A stretch of 64,000 nucleotides of DNA from Seminavis robusta (Eukaryota; Bacillariophyta; Bacillariophyceae; Naviculales; Naviculaceae), in the NCBI GenBank assembly GCA_903772945.1, contig CAICTM010000204.1:1-64000 (forward strand). Reading direction: 5' to 3'. How positions within the stretch are numbered: position 1 is the stretch's first letter; each line of letters begins with the position of its first letter. Positions 32,486-44,045 of the stretch are shown piece after piece. Both the position numbers and the translations under genes were made by a program. The notes beneath the pieces were generated by a model that did not search any database, was not told the DNA's origin, and saw only the letters and a list, made by a program, of their open reading frames with translations.

Positions 32486-32518
32486 ATATAAGGGGGGTTT
32501 TAGAGTAGGGAAATTATC
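32486..32518 (-). mobile_element. 33-base LINE 3' tail with 13-base target duplication, copy 3
   Basis: The insert carries the terminal bases of the LINE tail seen at 14134 and 25057 (AGGGGGGTTTTAGAGTAGGG). It is flanked by a perfect direct repeat TACAGTACAGGAA at 32473-32485 and 32519-32531. That is the footprint of target-primed reverse transcription stopped after a few dozen bases. It lies upstream of the EGF-protein gene. Confidence 0.9.
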
Positions 32519-32890
32519 TACAGTACAGGAATGAAGGCAAGATTGATCCTGATTGATCAACAAGTACTCGTAGCATGGCTAACCCACGGTACCGTAACAC
32601 CATCTGGTCCAGGAATCCTGACTTCTTCATCAGACCCTTGATAGATTTGACAGCTCAGCTGCTTGCTTGGGAAACCAAAAATCCTGACTAACGCCAGGAA
32701 AGAGACAACGTGACAACATCAAGCAAGCAGCAAGAGGAGCTTCCGAATTGCCTCGTGAAAACTGGTACTCTTACCGGTACTGCACCGAGTAGCCGTGTTG
32801 CAACGCGACAGGAGTTGGAAGCAAGAACAGCACCTGATTACTACCAGCTAGCTAGAGAGTCCCAACCTACCTCTAGTGTTGCAAGAAACA

Positions 32891-35800
32891 ATGTCGGGAA
32901 TTGGAGGCCAAGCAGCCCCAGCGGCACCAGGACAGCCAGGACAGCCATACCAGTACGAAACATCACCCGTGCAACAGCAACAGCAATATCAACAACAATA
33001 TCAATACCAGCAAGCCCCCGTGCAGCAGGAGCAGTATTCGGCACCACCTCCACAATACACCAACTATGAGGGTTACACTAATGGCAACGTCGCGGATCCG
33101 CAACAAACTCCTGCTCCAGTGAGCTACCAGTACGACGCTGCTGAATCCGAAGCTCTCTTCCGAATGGTCGAACAACCCAAAGACCAAGCGGACGCGGAGA
33201 CCATGGAGTACGCAGACGAATATGGGGAGGAAGAGGAAGAAGGCGAAGTAGAGCAAGCATTGACCGAAGATTCGTACTCATTGTTGTACACGGGTAAGGC
33301 AGCCGAAGCCGAGGTGGAGAAGGATTGATTGGGTCTCTCACGTTCATCACATTTCCTGGTTTAGCCGACTTTTTCAGTCGAACGACATTCTTTGCCATTA
33401 CTGTGGTCATTCTTCAGGCAGGAATGCTATTCCTGACTTTTTTTGACCTAATTGACGCAAACCCTGATGGTGAACAGAGTAAGTTTGCCATACAGTACCA
33501 CTGGAGACGGCATATGTATCGTGCCAGGACTTAAACTGAAACCCAACCTCGACAAATAACATCACAGACAAAACGAATGGGGTCAGCAACCGACTCAAAA
33601 TTCCACCAGGGACGTCCCCCTTTGTGACCCTTGCTCAATTCCTTGGTACGTCAAGCAACTTCATGTAGTGCTGCAGGCTGAAGTGCGAAACATTGTCTGC
33701 TGAAAATGCCACATCTTCCCGGAACACAGGCATGGTTTTGACAGTGATGCTCATGGGAGTCGAGGGTGATATCGTGGTTGGAGGTTCTCAGTTGCTCGAA
33801 GGTTACGATGATGGCATTCTGCATGACATGCCCAATGCAACTTTTCCCCGATGGTGCGCCTGATGGATTGTCCTGGATTTGATTCAATTGCAGCTTTACT
33901 TGTTCTGTCGTAGGAGGAGACCTGATAATCCAACCTTCGTCTTCTTTTTCTTCTGCAGGCTTGTCACTGGCTCTATGCAATTGATGGTTGGTGTGGTTCT
34001 AGTAATCGATTCATTTATACTCTCCATGAAATCGACCTCTGTCATTGACTTGGTTCTAAACTTGACAGCCTTGTACTTCGTTCAGGAGATAGATGAGATT
34101 GCTTTCAAACGTGAGTGGCTGGCGGCAAAGTCTCCTTTCAATTGTGCCAACTTCAAAGAATACTACGCTGATACCTTGGCTTCTTTTCCTTGTTGTTTAG
34201 TGGCAGATATGGGAATCCTAGCAAGTCAGATTCAGGCGGATTGCGAGAAGGTCAGTGAGGATATATCTTTTCTCATAACTAGTGCCGTCACCCCATGCTC
34301 ACTGGGTCAATGCAACTTTTTCCTTGTGCCAGGTCAAGAATTTGAAGCAAGTCTCGCCTCCAGAGTTCATAGCCCGGCGCACATTGTGGAAGCGGATCAT
34401 GCTCATTCTATTGTTCATCACACTGACCATTGGGTATGCCTTTGTTGTCAGTTGGCAAATGAATGGAGTTTATCTTTGTAAACATGGTTCGTTCTTCGTT
34501 CCTTTTCTTCTGTGGCTGATGTCTGTCACTTTTGCGCTGATCTATCGATCTTGGCTTTCTCTCTTCGTACTGGCAGTATACATACAATTTGGAGACGCGT
34601 TCTTGCCAGAGATGGCGTATTATTCTGGCCAGTTCCACCATCAAGGTTTTGGTTGGAGCGATAGAGAAAACGATCGTGTTACTTATATTGATGATACAGG
34701 TAAACTGAAGCTTGCCTACTGCAATTCGGAGACTGCCTGGACGATCTCCTGGGTAAAGCAAGGATCGTCTTCATGCGACTACATCTTCAAGAGTTCCAAT
34801 ACCGACACATTTGATGTGGCCGAAGTTGACAATTGGGTGGTTAAGACCAGCACCACAGGCGATGTGCCTGTTGACTGGCTGAAAGTGGTTTGTAACGATT
34901 GCACCCCGGAGCTTTGCAATGAGGCGTATGGCGATTGTAAAGTCGACAACAGTAAAGGCTCCAAATTGAACAAATGTGAATGCAAATCGAAAGATCGGCA
35001 AGGTTTGAATTGTGATTTGCCAGCGACTTGTCGCTACTTTGATCTTGACGCTCGAACAACTGACGAACTAGCGGTTCAGCCTGGCGGGTATTTCCTATCT
35101 GAAACGGAGTTTGTGGATCTGAGTTTTGTCCCGGGCTTTGATGACGACATCACACTCATGCACCATCGAAGCATATATGCCCCTTATGGTGGATTCAATG
35201 ATGCTGAAGGGCCCGCTGTGGTAGAAAACATCTCCACATTCATGCTTTTTTCTGGAAGGCGGTGGGTGATTTACACCCTGCCAGAGGGGTCGTCTGAGCA
35301 TTTGGCCAAGGATGAATTCATCACTTTTTTGCGGGACAATGACCCTGCCAACAATCCGGTTGCAGCGTTGGAGAACATAAGCAAAACGTACCCTCACTTC
35401 AAGCCTTTGTTTTTCAGCTCTCCTGTGAACTACGGTGGAGCGAACTATGTTCGAGAGTATGGTAACAGTTGGGTTCTCACACAACCTGTTCCCAATTACA
35501 CAGTCCTTCCACGCCAAGCCGATGACAACCAACCCCTTCCTGCGACCTATGTATGCTCGGACTGTGTGAGTTCTAACCCGCTGATGTGGCTATTGCGCTT
35601 GTTTAGACTCTCATTAACCTTTTGCCTCATTGATTTCACAGAGCGGCGACCCCGGCATCTGTCAGAACAATGGATTTTGCAATTCTGGCTATTGCCATTG
35701 CTCGTATTTCTTTCGGTAAGCAGATTATCATGTTTCTTTCTGTGCATGTTTTGTCATCCTCATGACTCACCTGCCTTCGAATGGCGAAGGGGACCAAATT

Positions 35801-36466
35801 GTGAACGTTCTTATGAGTGCCTTGAGTTTGGAGATTTAGACCGAAAAAGCACTGAGACTGGTTGCTATTTTGAACAAGGCCATTGCAATCCCGTGACTCG
35901 ACTTTGCGAAGAATGTGTTAATGGTAATGTTGGAGTATCGCTCTTCTGAGTAATTGATAGCCCTCCGCCCTCTGTGAACCTAACACTCCTTATAATGCCC
36001 GATGCCAGGTACATTTGGAAACTTGTGTCAGTATGGCGGCCAAAACGCATTGAGTGAACAGGATCAGTTGTTTTGTGCCAAATGTGAGGCCTCTGACGGC
36101 TCGGTTGGCGAGTGTGATGTACATACGAAAATCTGCCCTTGCTTGCCCGGCTATTCCGGGGATATTTGCCAATATGACTCCACAACCGCACCACCCACAG
36201 ACGACTTGGTGGAAACTATCGTCAACACGACAATAGAAATCGTGGAGACAATTCTCAACACTACAACCGAAAGCGTGGGTGGAGTATCCAACGAATTGGG
36301 TGCTTTCGCAAACGAAACAGCAAACGCTTTGGGGGGATTGGCCCAGCCAAATCCTCCTGCAGATGCAGCAGAGGGCGGCCCTCCCCAGTCCGAGGCTCCA
36401 GCAGAGGGTTCACTCCCCCTGTCCAATCTTCCAGGAGATGGCTCGGGAAATCTGCCTCCGCCTTAA
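32891..36466 (+). CDS. Polytopic EGF-domain membrane protein, ten exons
   Basis: Exons are 32891-33293, 33365-33478, 33568-33645, 33745-33853, 33959-34110, 34201-34250, 34333-35565, 35642-35715, 35790-35923 and 36009-36466. All splice sites are GT-AG and phases close to 934 residues. Exon 1 encodes a Gln/Tyr/Pro-rich disordered N-terminus (about residues 30-60) and an acidic stretch. Exons 2-6 give several helices (FFAITVVILQAGMLFLTFF, QLMVGVVLVIDSFILSM, SVIDLVLNLTALYFV). Exon 7 adds three more helices and a large Cys-containing ectodomain. EGF-like modules sit near residues 515-560 (CECKSKDRQGLNCDLP), 710-745 (CQNNGFCNSGYCHC) and 795-830 (CPCLPGYSGDICQYD). The tail is Pro/Glu-rich without an anchor. 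A surface receptor or adhesion role is inferred; I know this layout only from diatom gene models. Confidence 0.85.
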
Positions 36467-36782
36467 GATCGAGTGGCTAGCTCATTGCTCTTGACTGTTT
36501 CACCATGCTTCGGCTTGAGAGACTTTTGAAGGGCGGATTAGCTCGATTCCCAAGATAATTCAAATTTGGTTTTCTATGTATCTCTTTAGAAGTATGACTA
36601 CTAGTAGGAGAAACTGCTTTCTGGAAGCTCGGGCTGTCTACCAGTACTGAGTACCGTATGGATCGAGGCCCCTGACACCTACGTTCTCGTCAGCAGCCAG
36701 CTACGGAGCCATGCGGTACTGGTACAATGGCTGCCCAGTGCCAGAGCACTTGAAGACAGCTCCAGAAACGTAATTGAGGTAT

Positions 36783-36811
36783 CTGTAGAGTCAATACTAT
36801 TGACTCTACAG
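36783..36811. terminator. Perfect 29-base hairpin between convergent genes
   Basis: CTGTAGAGTCAATA, a single C, then its exact reverse complement TATTGACTCTACAG. It lies between the 3' ends of the EGF-protein gene and the seven-helix receptor gene. It could mark transcript ends or be a relic of a small insertion. The function is not shown by sequence; the terminator class is only the nearest label. Confidence 0.35.
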
Positions 36812-36864
36812 GTTTGAAGATGAAACATAATATTTAGAAGATGGACAAGAGCTATCATCTATAG

Positions 36865-38290
36865 CTAGTAACTCCACTCTCGCAAGGCTTTGGAAGTTTG
36901 CTGGGGGGAATCATTGGTGAACCACTGAGACGGATTGTCCAGCACGTCCCTCACCCGAGACGCCCGTGTCTTTGTGTAACCACGAAGATCTACATCTCGT
37001 TGCCGTTGGACTTCGTCATTGGTCGCGTCGGGGCATTTGTCAGGACGAAAGCAGCGATACAGGTAGGAACACAGAACACACGGCCAAAAGCAGCTCATGC
37101 GCCAGAGGCGTCCTTCCAGTGTTTGCATCTCCCGTTGTCGCATGAAAATGGCGCAATTGAGAAAGCCTTGCTTGTAGGGAGAAGCAAGGAATTGACAAAA
37201 GTAGTGAGACAGAAGTATCGATCATCAAAGGATCAAAAAGGGTGGGTTTTAGATGCCGTCCAATGACACTACAAGATGCTGTTGAAAAACTTCACTCACC
37301 CTGCAATGGCAAGCAAATGCCGAACGAGACAAAATGAAGCTCATCATGTCGACGATTCCTCAACCGGTCCAACATGGTTACTACCAAGAAACATCCATAT
37401 GCCAGCAGAAAAGTGCCACCATAGCAACCAGCTTGAATCGCCACGGATCGAATCATTCGATGGTGATGCGTGCTTTCCCCGACACTACCATGCTGTACTT
37501 GGTTGGAAAGCATGGCCGTTTCGCTATATCGTGCCAGTTGATCTGGATGGTGAGTGCAGATTGTTGTCACAAAGAGAATCAGCATGATGAAGAGGCTCAT
37601 GATGATACAAGGCCAAAGCGGAAGAAAGGCAATCGCATGCGCATATTCGGAGGCGTTCTGTCCTCGTTGGCACGGGACATCAGTATGGTCACAGTCCAAG
37701 GGGTATGCTTCTACCCAGCACGTCTCGTAGGAATGGTTGTACATGCCCCAGGGCAGTGGCAGCATGGCAGCACACACAGCAGTGGCCCATGGTACGCCAT
37801 GCATTGCCACTTCGAGCAGTTGCAACGTCTGATCGGAATACCCGTATCGGAGCGTGAGCAAGTAATATAAAGACAGTGCCAGGTAGAACATGGGAGATGC
37901 CACAAATCCCAGCACTAGTAGAAAACCTTGCAGCTCGCATGTGACTTGAGTGCCCACATTTCCCCAAATATTATAATCCAGTTCTTGTGGCGCAGCAAAG
38001 GTGCTCATCATGGCTCCAATGGCAAAGACAAGATTGGCGAGGCTCAAGCTCAGGAGTAGTCGAGTAATGGAGTGCCCCTTTCTGGCTCGGTGATCGGTCA
38101 GAATTTCTCGTATAACTACGTAACAACCAAATAAAGACAAGCCACCCGTGAAGACTGGTACCAGGGCTCGTGCTTTTGCCAAGGCAGCGTCTTCATTCAG
38201 CGAGGCTCCTCCCTGAAGGATTCGTAGTGCCGTTTTTGTCGTGTTGAAAATGCCGTCCTCTTCTTGAGCTGTGATGATATCATCCATCAT
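36865..38290 (-). CDS. Seven-helix GPCR-like receptor, two exons
   Basis: Exons are 38290-37300 and 37166-36865 (intron 133 bases, GTGAGT donor), giving 430 residues. Seven hydrophobic segments are clear: LVPVFTGGLSLFGCYVV; ITRLLLSLSLANLVFAIGAM; CELQGFLLVLGFVASPMFYL; GVPWATAVCAAMLPLPWGMY; FLPLWPCIIMSLFIMLILFV; QAGCYGGTFLLAYGCFLVV; HFVSFGICLPLQGFLNCAIF, the last crossing the splice junction. A Cys before helix 3 and Cys residues in the second outer loop can form the usual disulfide. The helix 7 PLQGFLN pattern resembles cAMP-receptor-like and GPR1-type receptors of protists. The C-tail is basic then polar. Ligand unknown. This receptor is unrelated to the class C receptor at 21699-24596. Confidence 0.85.
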
Positions 38291-40333
38291 TATGCGATGA
38301 TACCCCCTAGTCGCTCAGTCCGTCAACGTTGCTGCCCTATTTCTTTGCTGATTGATTACACGGCTTGAACAACAGAGTGTTGTTGGTTGTTGCCGCAACG
38401 ATGATCAATCTTTGTTCTGGACCATTTTCTGGAGGTATCTAATCTGACCAGAATGGATCTTTTGATTGCACCCTGATGGATTGTTGATAACACCCAACGG
38501 GATGTCTGCGGTGTAGGAATCCGCAGGTTCAGTACCAAAGGGAAAAGAAGGTTCGAAGAAAGAATGAAGTGTCTTTCTGCTACTAACAGGTAGATTCCAC
38601 GCAAAAAAGAGCCCACCCAGAACGATATCTCGCCATAGGCAGCGCACACAGTCATGATAAGATCTACAGAAGCAGAGTAACCTCGGTTTGTCCCGAACTG
38701 ATGAGGAGCTCAAGGTGCCTCGGGCTGTCCGAATTCGACGGTTGCCCATGCAGCGGTGAGAATCCTTGAGCCTGTTGATCGAAGCAATGCCAATCCCTCT
38801 GCCAATGCGACTTCCATCCACCCCTGACTCGACTCGAATGGCTCGACTCGACTCGACTTTCACTCTCTCCTTTGGAAGGTTGACGTTGTGGCTCTCGATT
38901 GCGTTCGTGGTTGCTGCAGCTAGCTAGCTAGCTAGAGTTGCGGGCTACGGTACGTTGTGTTGCGCTTTGGAGCTGCTGCTATCCCTTGGCATCGCGGCAC
39001 CGTACCGACAGCCTGCCAGTTCGCCAGCTAGTTCTGCTCCTTCAAGCTAAAGCGCTATTCCCTCAAACTTGGTCTGCTTCCTTTTCTACAGTATCTGTGT
39101 TTGAAGTATACCGTACTAGTTTGGGTCCATCTTCTGCTTCGTCGATTTCAAGTATGACATATTCATTGTCAGCCAGTGGCTGCGATATGGAGCTTCGAGG
39201 GTCCAATTCTTTAGTTCTTGTCTTTCAAGCACATTAACTTGCGAGAAGAAGCAACCCGCACGCCCAGTCACAAACAACTCACACCGATAGCTAGTCTACA
39301 TACTGAATCTATCTTGTCACAAACCTGTGGCCTCTTGGTTTGTTTCTGCGGTGTTGACAGGATAGCATTCTGATCTCGGCAACCTTGTTTCCCCCCTTCT
39401 CCATTTGCAGAAGCCCAAGCTCGGGCTTCGCTTTCCGTCACTCTAGCCAGCCTATATATAGGCATGGCCATTCTTGGTGCCGACACTCAATTATTTACTT
39501 TTTGTCAAGATCTATTATCGAAATCACACTAAAGCAAATAGTAGCTACAAACTGGATGCGCTGCATGGCTGCTGGAGCTCGCTGGCCAGGTATCTCTTCC
39601 CATTCAATGGATGTTGCATTCCGAAATGGAAGAGACTTGCACGATCTTCAATAATGATGATTATTGGCAGCGAGTTTGAGTGATCCATGACTCCATGACT
39701 CCACCAAGGAAAAGAAGGCAGCAATGGAAGGATGACGGAGCAGTGCATGTCCACAAGGACAATGGCTTCTAGGCTCTCTCATTCTTTGGAACAACAATCA
39801 AGATGCAAAAGTAGGCTCGTACTACCTTCTTGTGGGCCAAGTATCATCTTGGAATGCTCTCACTGGAGATACCTCTCCATGGAGTTCGCTTGTTGATGAA
39901 AAGACACCACCCGCCTTGGAAAGGTGAGCTGAAGCTGGTAATAGCCAGGTTTCTGTATCTCGGGTATAACACTCCATGACCAGTGCCGGTAGTACACTTT
40001 TTAAAACAGCAGTCATGAATGCTCTTGGGATACTGCAACTGACACCACTTACCACCATCTTTGCTTTGCAGGAGCTATTGGCAGGTACCACAGCCATGCA
40101 ACTGCGGTGAGGACGTTTCTACGGAGCGGTATAGATCACCACTAGGTCGAAGGCCAACCAGAAGAGCTGTTACCTATACTGGATATGACATAGCAATCGA
40201 TGACCCGCAACCACCTTCTTGTGGTGGCTGGTTCGGGTCAGCGAGTGGCTGAAGACTGTACGGTAGCCTAACACGTGACCCTCCAAGTCTCATAAAACCA
40301 AACCATCGCAGAGTGGAGCAAGGATCGCGAACA
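38291..40333. other. Intergenic, 2 kb, no recognisable gene
   Basis: A minus-strand frame at 38405-38863 (152 residues, basic) is the longest, without domains. A CTAG run (CTAGCTAGCTAGCTAG) lies at 38920-38935 and a GACTCGACTCGACT stretch near 38825-38860. No RNA gene or transposon structure is seen. Confidence 0.35.
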
Positions 40334-41643
40334 ATGCAAGGAGTGAGGGTCGATGTTGTTGTGTCTATGGTTATGGTCCTTGTGGGCCTTGTGCTTCCGT
40401 GCCTTGGACGTAAGTTTGCATGTAGCTATGTTGTCACTTCTTCTATAGCCATTTTGCATGGCAATGCCATCTCAACCTCACGGCGTCTTTGCGTTTCTCC
40501 AAACTCCATTGTTGAACAGAGGGAGACTTGGATGTTACCGTCACGGGCGTCTCGGCCTATTCCCTGAGCTTTGACACTGGCCCTGGCATGCCGGAGGCCA
40601 CAAACACCGTGGAGATCCAAATCTTTGACAAATGTCGCATGCAAGGTCAGGGCCAGAAAGATCAGGGTTACTGGTTTCCTTCGAGCACCGTGACAGGGAT
40701 TGAGGCAGAAGTCTCGGACGTCAACAATGCTCCTGGTACTGGCAACACGATCACGTACAGGTTTGTGGAAGGGATTGAAGGCAACACGGACGTTTACACC
40801 AAGCTGGATTCCACTACTGCCATTCTATCCTTTTGTGTCCAAGTGGGTTTGTACATTAATGGATATCTAGCCAACTGGGAAGAGGTCCGGGTTCACTATG
40901 ATATTGATTTGGCAACGGATATCAACGACCAAGGAGATCCAATGGTCTTTGTAGCTTCCGCTGAAGGTTTTGTGGCCTCCGCAGAAGAGACTGGTCTAGA
41001 CGAAAACAGTATGGTTGGCTACTTTTGCGATCCCCAAACTCTAAAAGAGATTCCTGGAGGAAGCGCCACCATGACCCAGGGTAGCACTGTTACCACATGC
41101 TTCGAAGTCGTTGACGAAGCACGGCGATCTCTTCAGGGGAATGGCAATGGCAAAAACAAACACACCCAATTCGAAATGTCCGACATTATGGATTTGCTCA
41201 TTAAAGACTTGGGGGACTCTCAAGCTGCCCAAAGCATCATTGTTGCCAGTCAAAATGCGCGAGGAGTTGGTTTTGCCAAGAAAGCGTGCAGGAAAAAGGG
41301 AAAATCTACAGTCACGTGCTCGGTTTCGTTCTTGCTCAAGGCAGACTTTTATGATTACAACGCGGCCCAGCTCACAGGGGAAGGCTCTGCGGTTGTGGAT
41401 CTGGGAGAAGCCGGTCGTCGCCACTTGGTCAAGTTTCGCACCTCCTCGGAAAACAATGAGAATGGGCTACGTCGCTTGGGGGGTGCTCAAGTGGTCGCTC
41501 CGACTGCTGTCAAGCCCACGGCTTTCAAAGTGGAACGCAGGAACTTTGATCGCCGAGTGTCGGGTGCCGCGTCAAACTATAGCATGGTGGGAGTGGCCTG
41601 GGCGGCATTCTTTGTGGTGTCCATAGTGTTCTTTTCGGTCTAA
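40334..41643 (+). CDS. Secreted, C-terminally anchored protein of unknown family, two exons
   Basis: Exons are 40334-40409 and 40520-41643 (intron 110 bases, GTAAGT donor, ACAG acceptor), giving 399 residues. Exon 1 is the signal peptide (VVSMVMVLVGLVLPCLG). The mature part is mainly beta-rich by composition (DLDVTVTGVSAYSLSFDTG; ILSFCVQVGLYINGYLANWE), with few Cys residues, an Arg-Arg-Ser site after residue 210 (DEARRSLQGNG) that resembles a processing site, and a second one (GRRHLVKF). The last 20 residues form a hydrophobic segment (MVGVAWAAFFVVSIVFF) with almost no tail, compatible with a type I anchor or a GPI signal. I do not recognise the family; a cell-wall or surface protein is the best inference. 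Confidence 0.75.
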
Positions 41644-42265
41644 TTGGGGCGGGTCTCTGCCACTCAAACAGGCACTACATCTATATATATATATACGGTA
41701 CGAACAAGTCATACACTAATAGACAAACATAAAATGAATGCATTGATGATTAAAAGACAAAACAAAATCTCTCCTTTACGTACCAGTGGGCCGCAACGCT
41801 GCAGTACTGATGGTGGAGTAGAGTCGCCGGCTTGAAACTTGGGCTCAAATCCGCCCCGAAGTTGGAGTTTAGTGTACATACTAGTACGTGTAGAGTGTGT
41901 CGGTGCGGTGTTCCAGTCAAAAATTGCTATGGAACTGCAGACCGTGGGAGTTGAAACAGGAAATAACCATGACCCAGCCACAAACAAGGAAGCCTGCCTC
42001 ATAACCTCTTCTGGTTCGAGTCGAGTCGAGTCGAGTCAAGTCGAGTCAGCTCAAGTCCAGTCCTCGGAGTATCGTCATCCGGGAGAGAACTCCACTTGTC
42101 ATGTTCTGCTCTAAGTCAGCGGGAGCTGCGATACCTCGGCAGAAAGACAGATAGAAGAGGATCGCATTTGGGATTGCTGCAATACATGTACAAAGAGGAG
42201 AATCTGGAGGATCAGTAGGTCGACCACTGGCTAATACAGTACGTCGACAATGACACAGAAGCATT
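41644..42265. other. Intergenic, GAGTC microsatellite
   Basis: Contains a TATATATATATA run near 41681-41695 and a GAGTCGAGTCGAGTC repeat at 42016-42040. No gene is supported. Confidence 0.4.
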
Positions 42266-42964
42266 TCATTTACTGTAGCCGTATTTCTCTACAAGCCCTG
42301 GCAATATATTTTTCCGCCACCACAAACCCTTGCGAGCACAAATTGCTTTGTCAAGTGATTCTTTAACCCGCTCAAGTTGTAGATCATGATGGGTTGCACT
42401 ATCTTTCCTCTCTCTTGCAATTTTCTTTCTATCATACGTATGTTGAAATATGTTGCACTCTGCTTCGTAGAAACCCGGATCCTTCGCATGGAGTTTCTGT
42501 TGCCTTTCGTCCCAATCATGCCTTAAGATTGCATGTTCTTTCTTTGCCTGTTCTGTGATGTCTGTAAGCTGAGCTTTCATCCATCCTCCATTTACAGAGG
42601 TTTCTAGGTCTTCAACACCACGTAGCTTCTGCAGCTTATATCGCTCCAACTTCAGCTCAAGCTTTAGCTTGCTTATTTCCAAAGCTCGATCAATCCAGCG
42701 CTTTCTTTCTTTGAAATCCTGTGCCTCAGCATCAAAAAATCCTTTGATCGAGCGTCTGATCTGTTTCCTTTCTTGATCCTTCATTTTGGCAATCAAATAT
42801 TCTTCTATAGATTGTTGTTCTCGATGCTTCTGCATGAAGTCTCTTTTGACTTTCAACTCTGTGTGCCGTTCCTCGTCTGTTTGTTGTGCCTGCTTCTTCT
42901 GTCTGGATCGCCGATTGGCTTCAATCTTCCTGCGGTAAGCAGGTGTTCCATACTTGACTGGCAT
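42266..42964 (-). CDS. Basic coiled-coil protein, 232 residues
   Basis: A single exon, strongly charged, mostly helical. Lys/Arg/Glu/Gln-rich stretches (YRRKIEANRRSRQKKQAQQ; LKLELKLERYKLQKL; KKEHAILRHDWDERQQKLH) indicate a long coiled coil with a basic N-terminus that could bind nucleic acid. No catalytic motif is seen. It sits a few hundred bases from a MITE but has no transposase features. The family is unknown. Confidence 0.6.
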   Translation of the reverse strand: MPVKYGTPAYRRKIEANRRSRQKKQAQQTDEERHTELKVKRDFMQKHREQQSIEEYLIAKMKDQERKQIRRSIKGFFDAEAQDFKERKRWIDRALEISKLKLELKLERYKLQKLRGVEDLETSVNGGWMKAQLTDITEQAKKEHAILRHDWDERQQKLHAKDPGFYEAECNIFQHTYDRKKIARERKDSATHHDLQLERVKESLDKAICARKGLWWRKNILPGLVEKYGYSK

Positions 42965-43176
42965 GGTTGCTTTGCCGTGGACCCGAGTTGGTGCGGTGAC
43001 AAATGGTCGTTGCCCTCTCGATGGCTGTTGTCAGGGGTCGACGCTCGATGGACGATCCAATGCGTGGCTGCAGCAAAATGTTTAACCTTAACCCTATACC
43101 CTGGCTTCACCAAAATGAGGGGGATCCCACAGACACAAAAGAAGGGGGATCCCACAGACACTGCATAGGCCTATTA

Positions 43177-43529
43177 GACCATTCAATACCGGGGTCACCC
43201 ATAGCACAAAACCCAAATGGTTGGCATCGAGTATCGCCGGCCGACCTGAGTCCAGTGAGTCAAATGCGATTTGAGCGATTGGGTTGAGTAAGCTCCAACG
43301 CAAATTGGCACTGTTTGGGTAGCCTCAACTGCCGACCCAAACCCATTTGACTCATTGGATTCAAATTTACTTAAGGAGAAGAATTGCCACATCATCAATG
43401 ACATCATTCTAACATCACAATACGATCGTTGAGGTTCTCTTTCGCGAGCAAGCATAGCCTTGCTGCGAGTATGTCAAGCCACCGACCATTTGGGTTTTGT
43501 GCTATGGGTGACCCCGGTATTGAATGCTC
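43177..43529. mobile_element. MITE, PIF/Harbinger-like, 353 bases with TTA target duplication
   Basis: The termini are inverted repeats: the left end runs GACCATTCAATACCGGGGTC and on through CATAGCACAAAACCCAAATGG. The right end is its reverse complement over about 42 bases with one mismatch near the tip. The trinucleotide TTA flanks both sides (43174-43176 and 43530-43532). TTA duplication plus this size is typical of Tourist/PIF-Harbinger MITEs. There is no coding capacity. The near-perfect ends suggest a young insertion. Just left of it, a 16-base direct repeat (GGGGGATCCCACAGAC) occurs twice at 43120-43162. Confidence 0.9.
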
Positions 43530-43532
43530 TTA

Positions 43533-44045
43533 AAGGGGTAGAGGACTCAGGCAGATAGACTGCCGAGGTAATTTGGCCGACTTTGGTGGGTCTTGCCTTC
43601 CAACTTCCAACGAACCTATCTTGCCACTAACTAGCTACGGTACCGTAGCTAGAGGGTTTGTTTTGCTTTCTTTTGGAGAGGGCTTTGTGATGAGGGCGGG
43701 TCCTCCGCTATGTAGTACCTACCAGGTGGCTAGGGTTCCAGCGCAATCAAGCACAGGATTACCATTGCCTTGAGGTCATACGGTACGATTTTAGCAAAGA
43801 GTGACCGGATTAAGGTACCGGTATAGGTACCGGTATGGTTGGCAGGGACAGCTACCAGTAGTAGCCATACCGGTAGGAGAGTTTTTTGAGCTTCATTCTG
43901 GGAAATACCAATAGCTACTACTGGCTAACTAGAAGCGGCCGAAATAATCTAAAAATTGCTTCTATTTTTTGCTGTGTTAGGTGTGGACTCTACTCGACGC
44001 GGCGCTATTATTACAGACTAGTTTTCAATTCGTGCATTCATTCAC
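43533..44045. other. Intergenic, palindrome-rich
   Basis: No gene is supported. Dense GGTACCGGTA-type palindromes occur at 43814-43875. Confidence 0.4.

Noticed and set aside
38405-38863. Minus-strand ORF of 152 residues
   Set aside because: Starts within a GACTCGACTCG microsatellite and has no recognisable features; left as intergenic.
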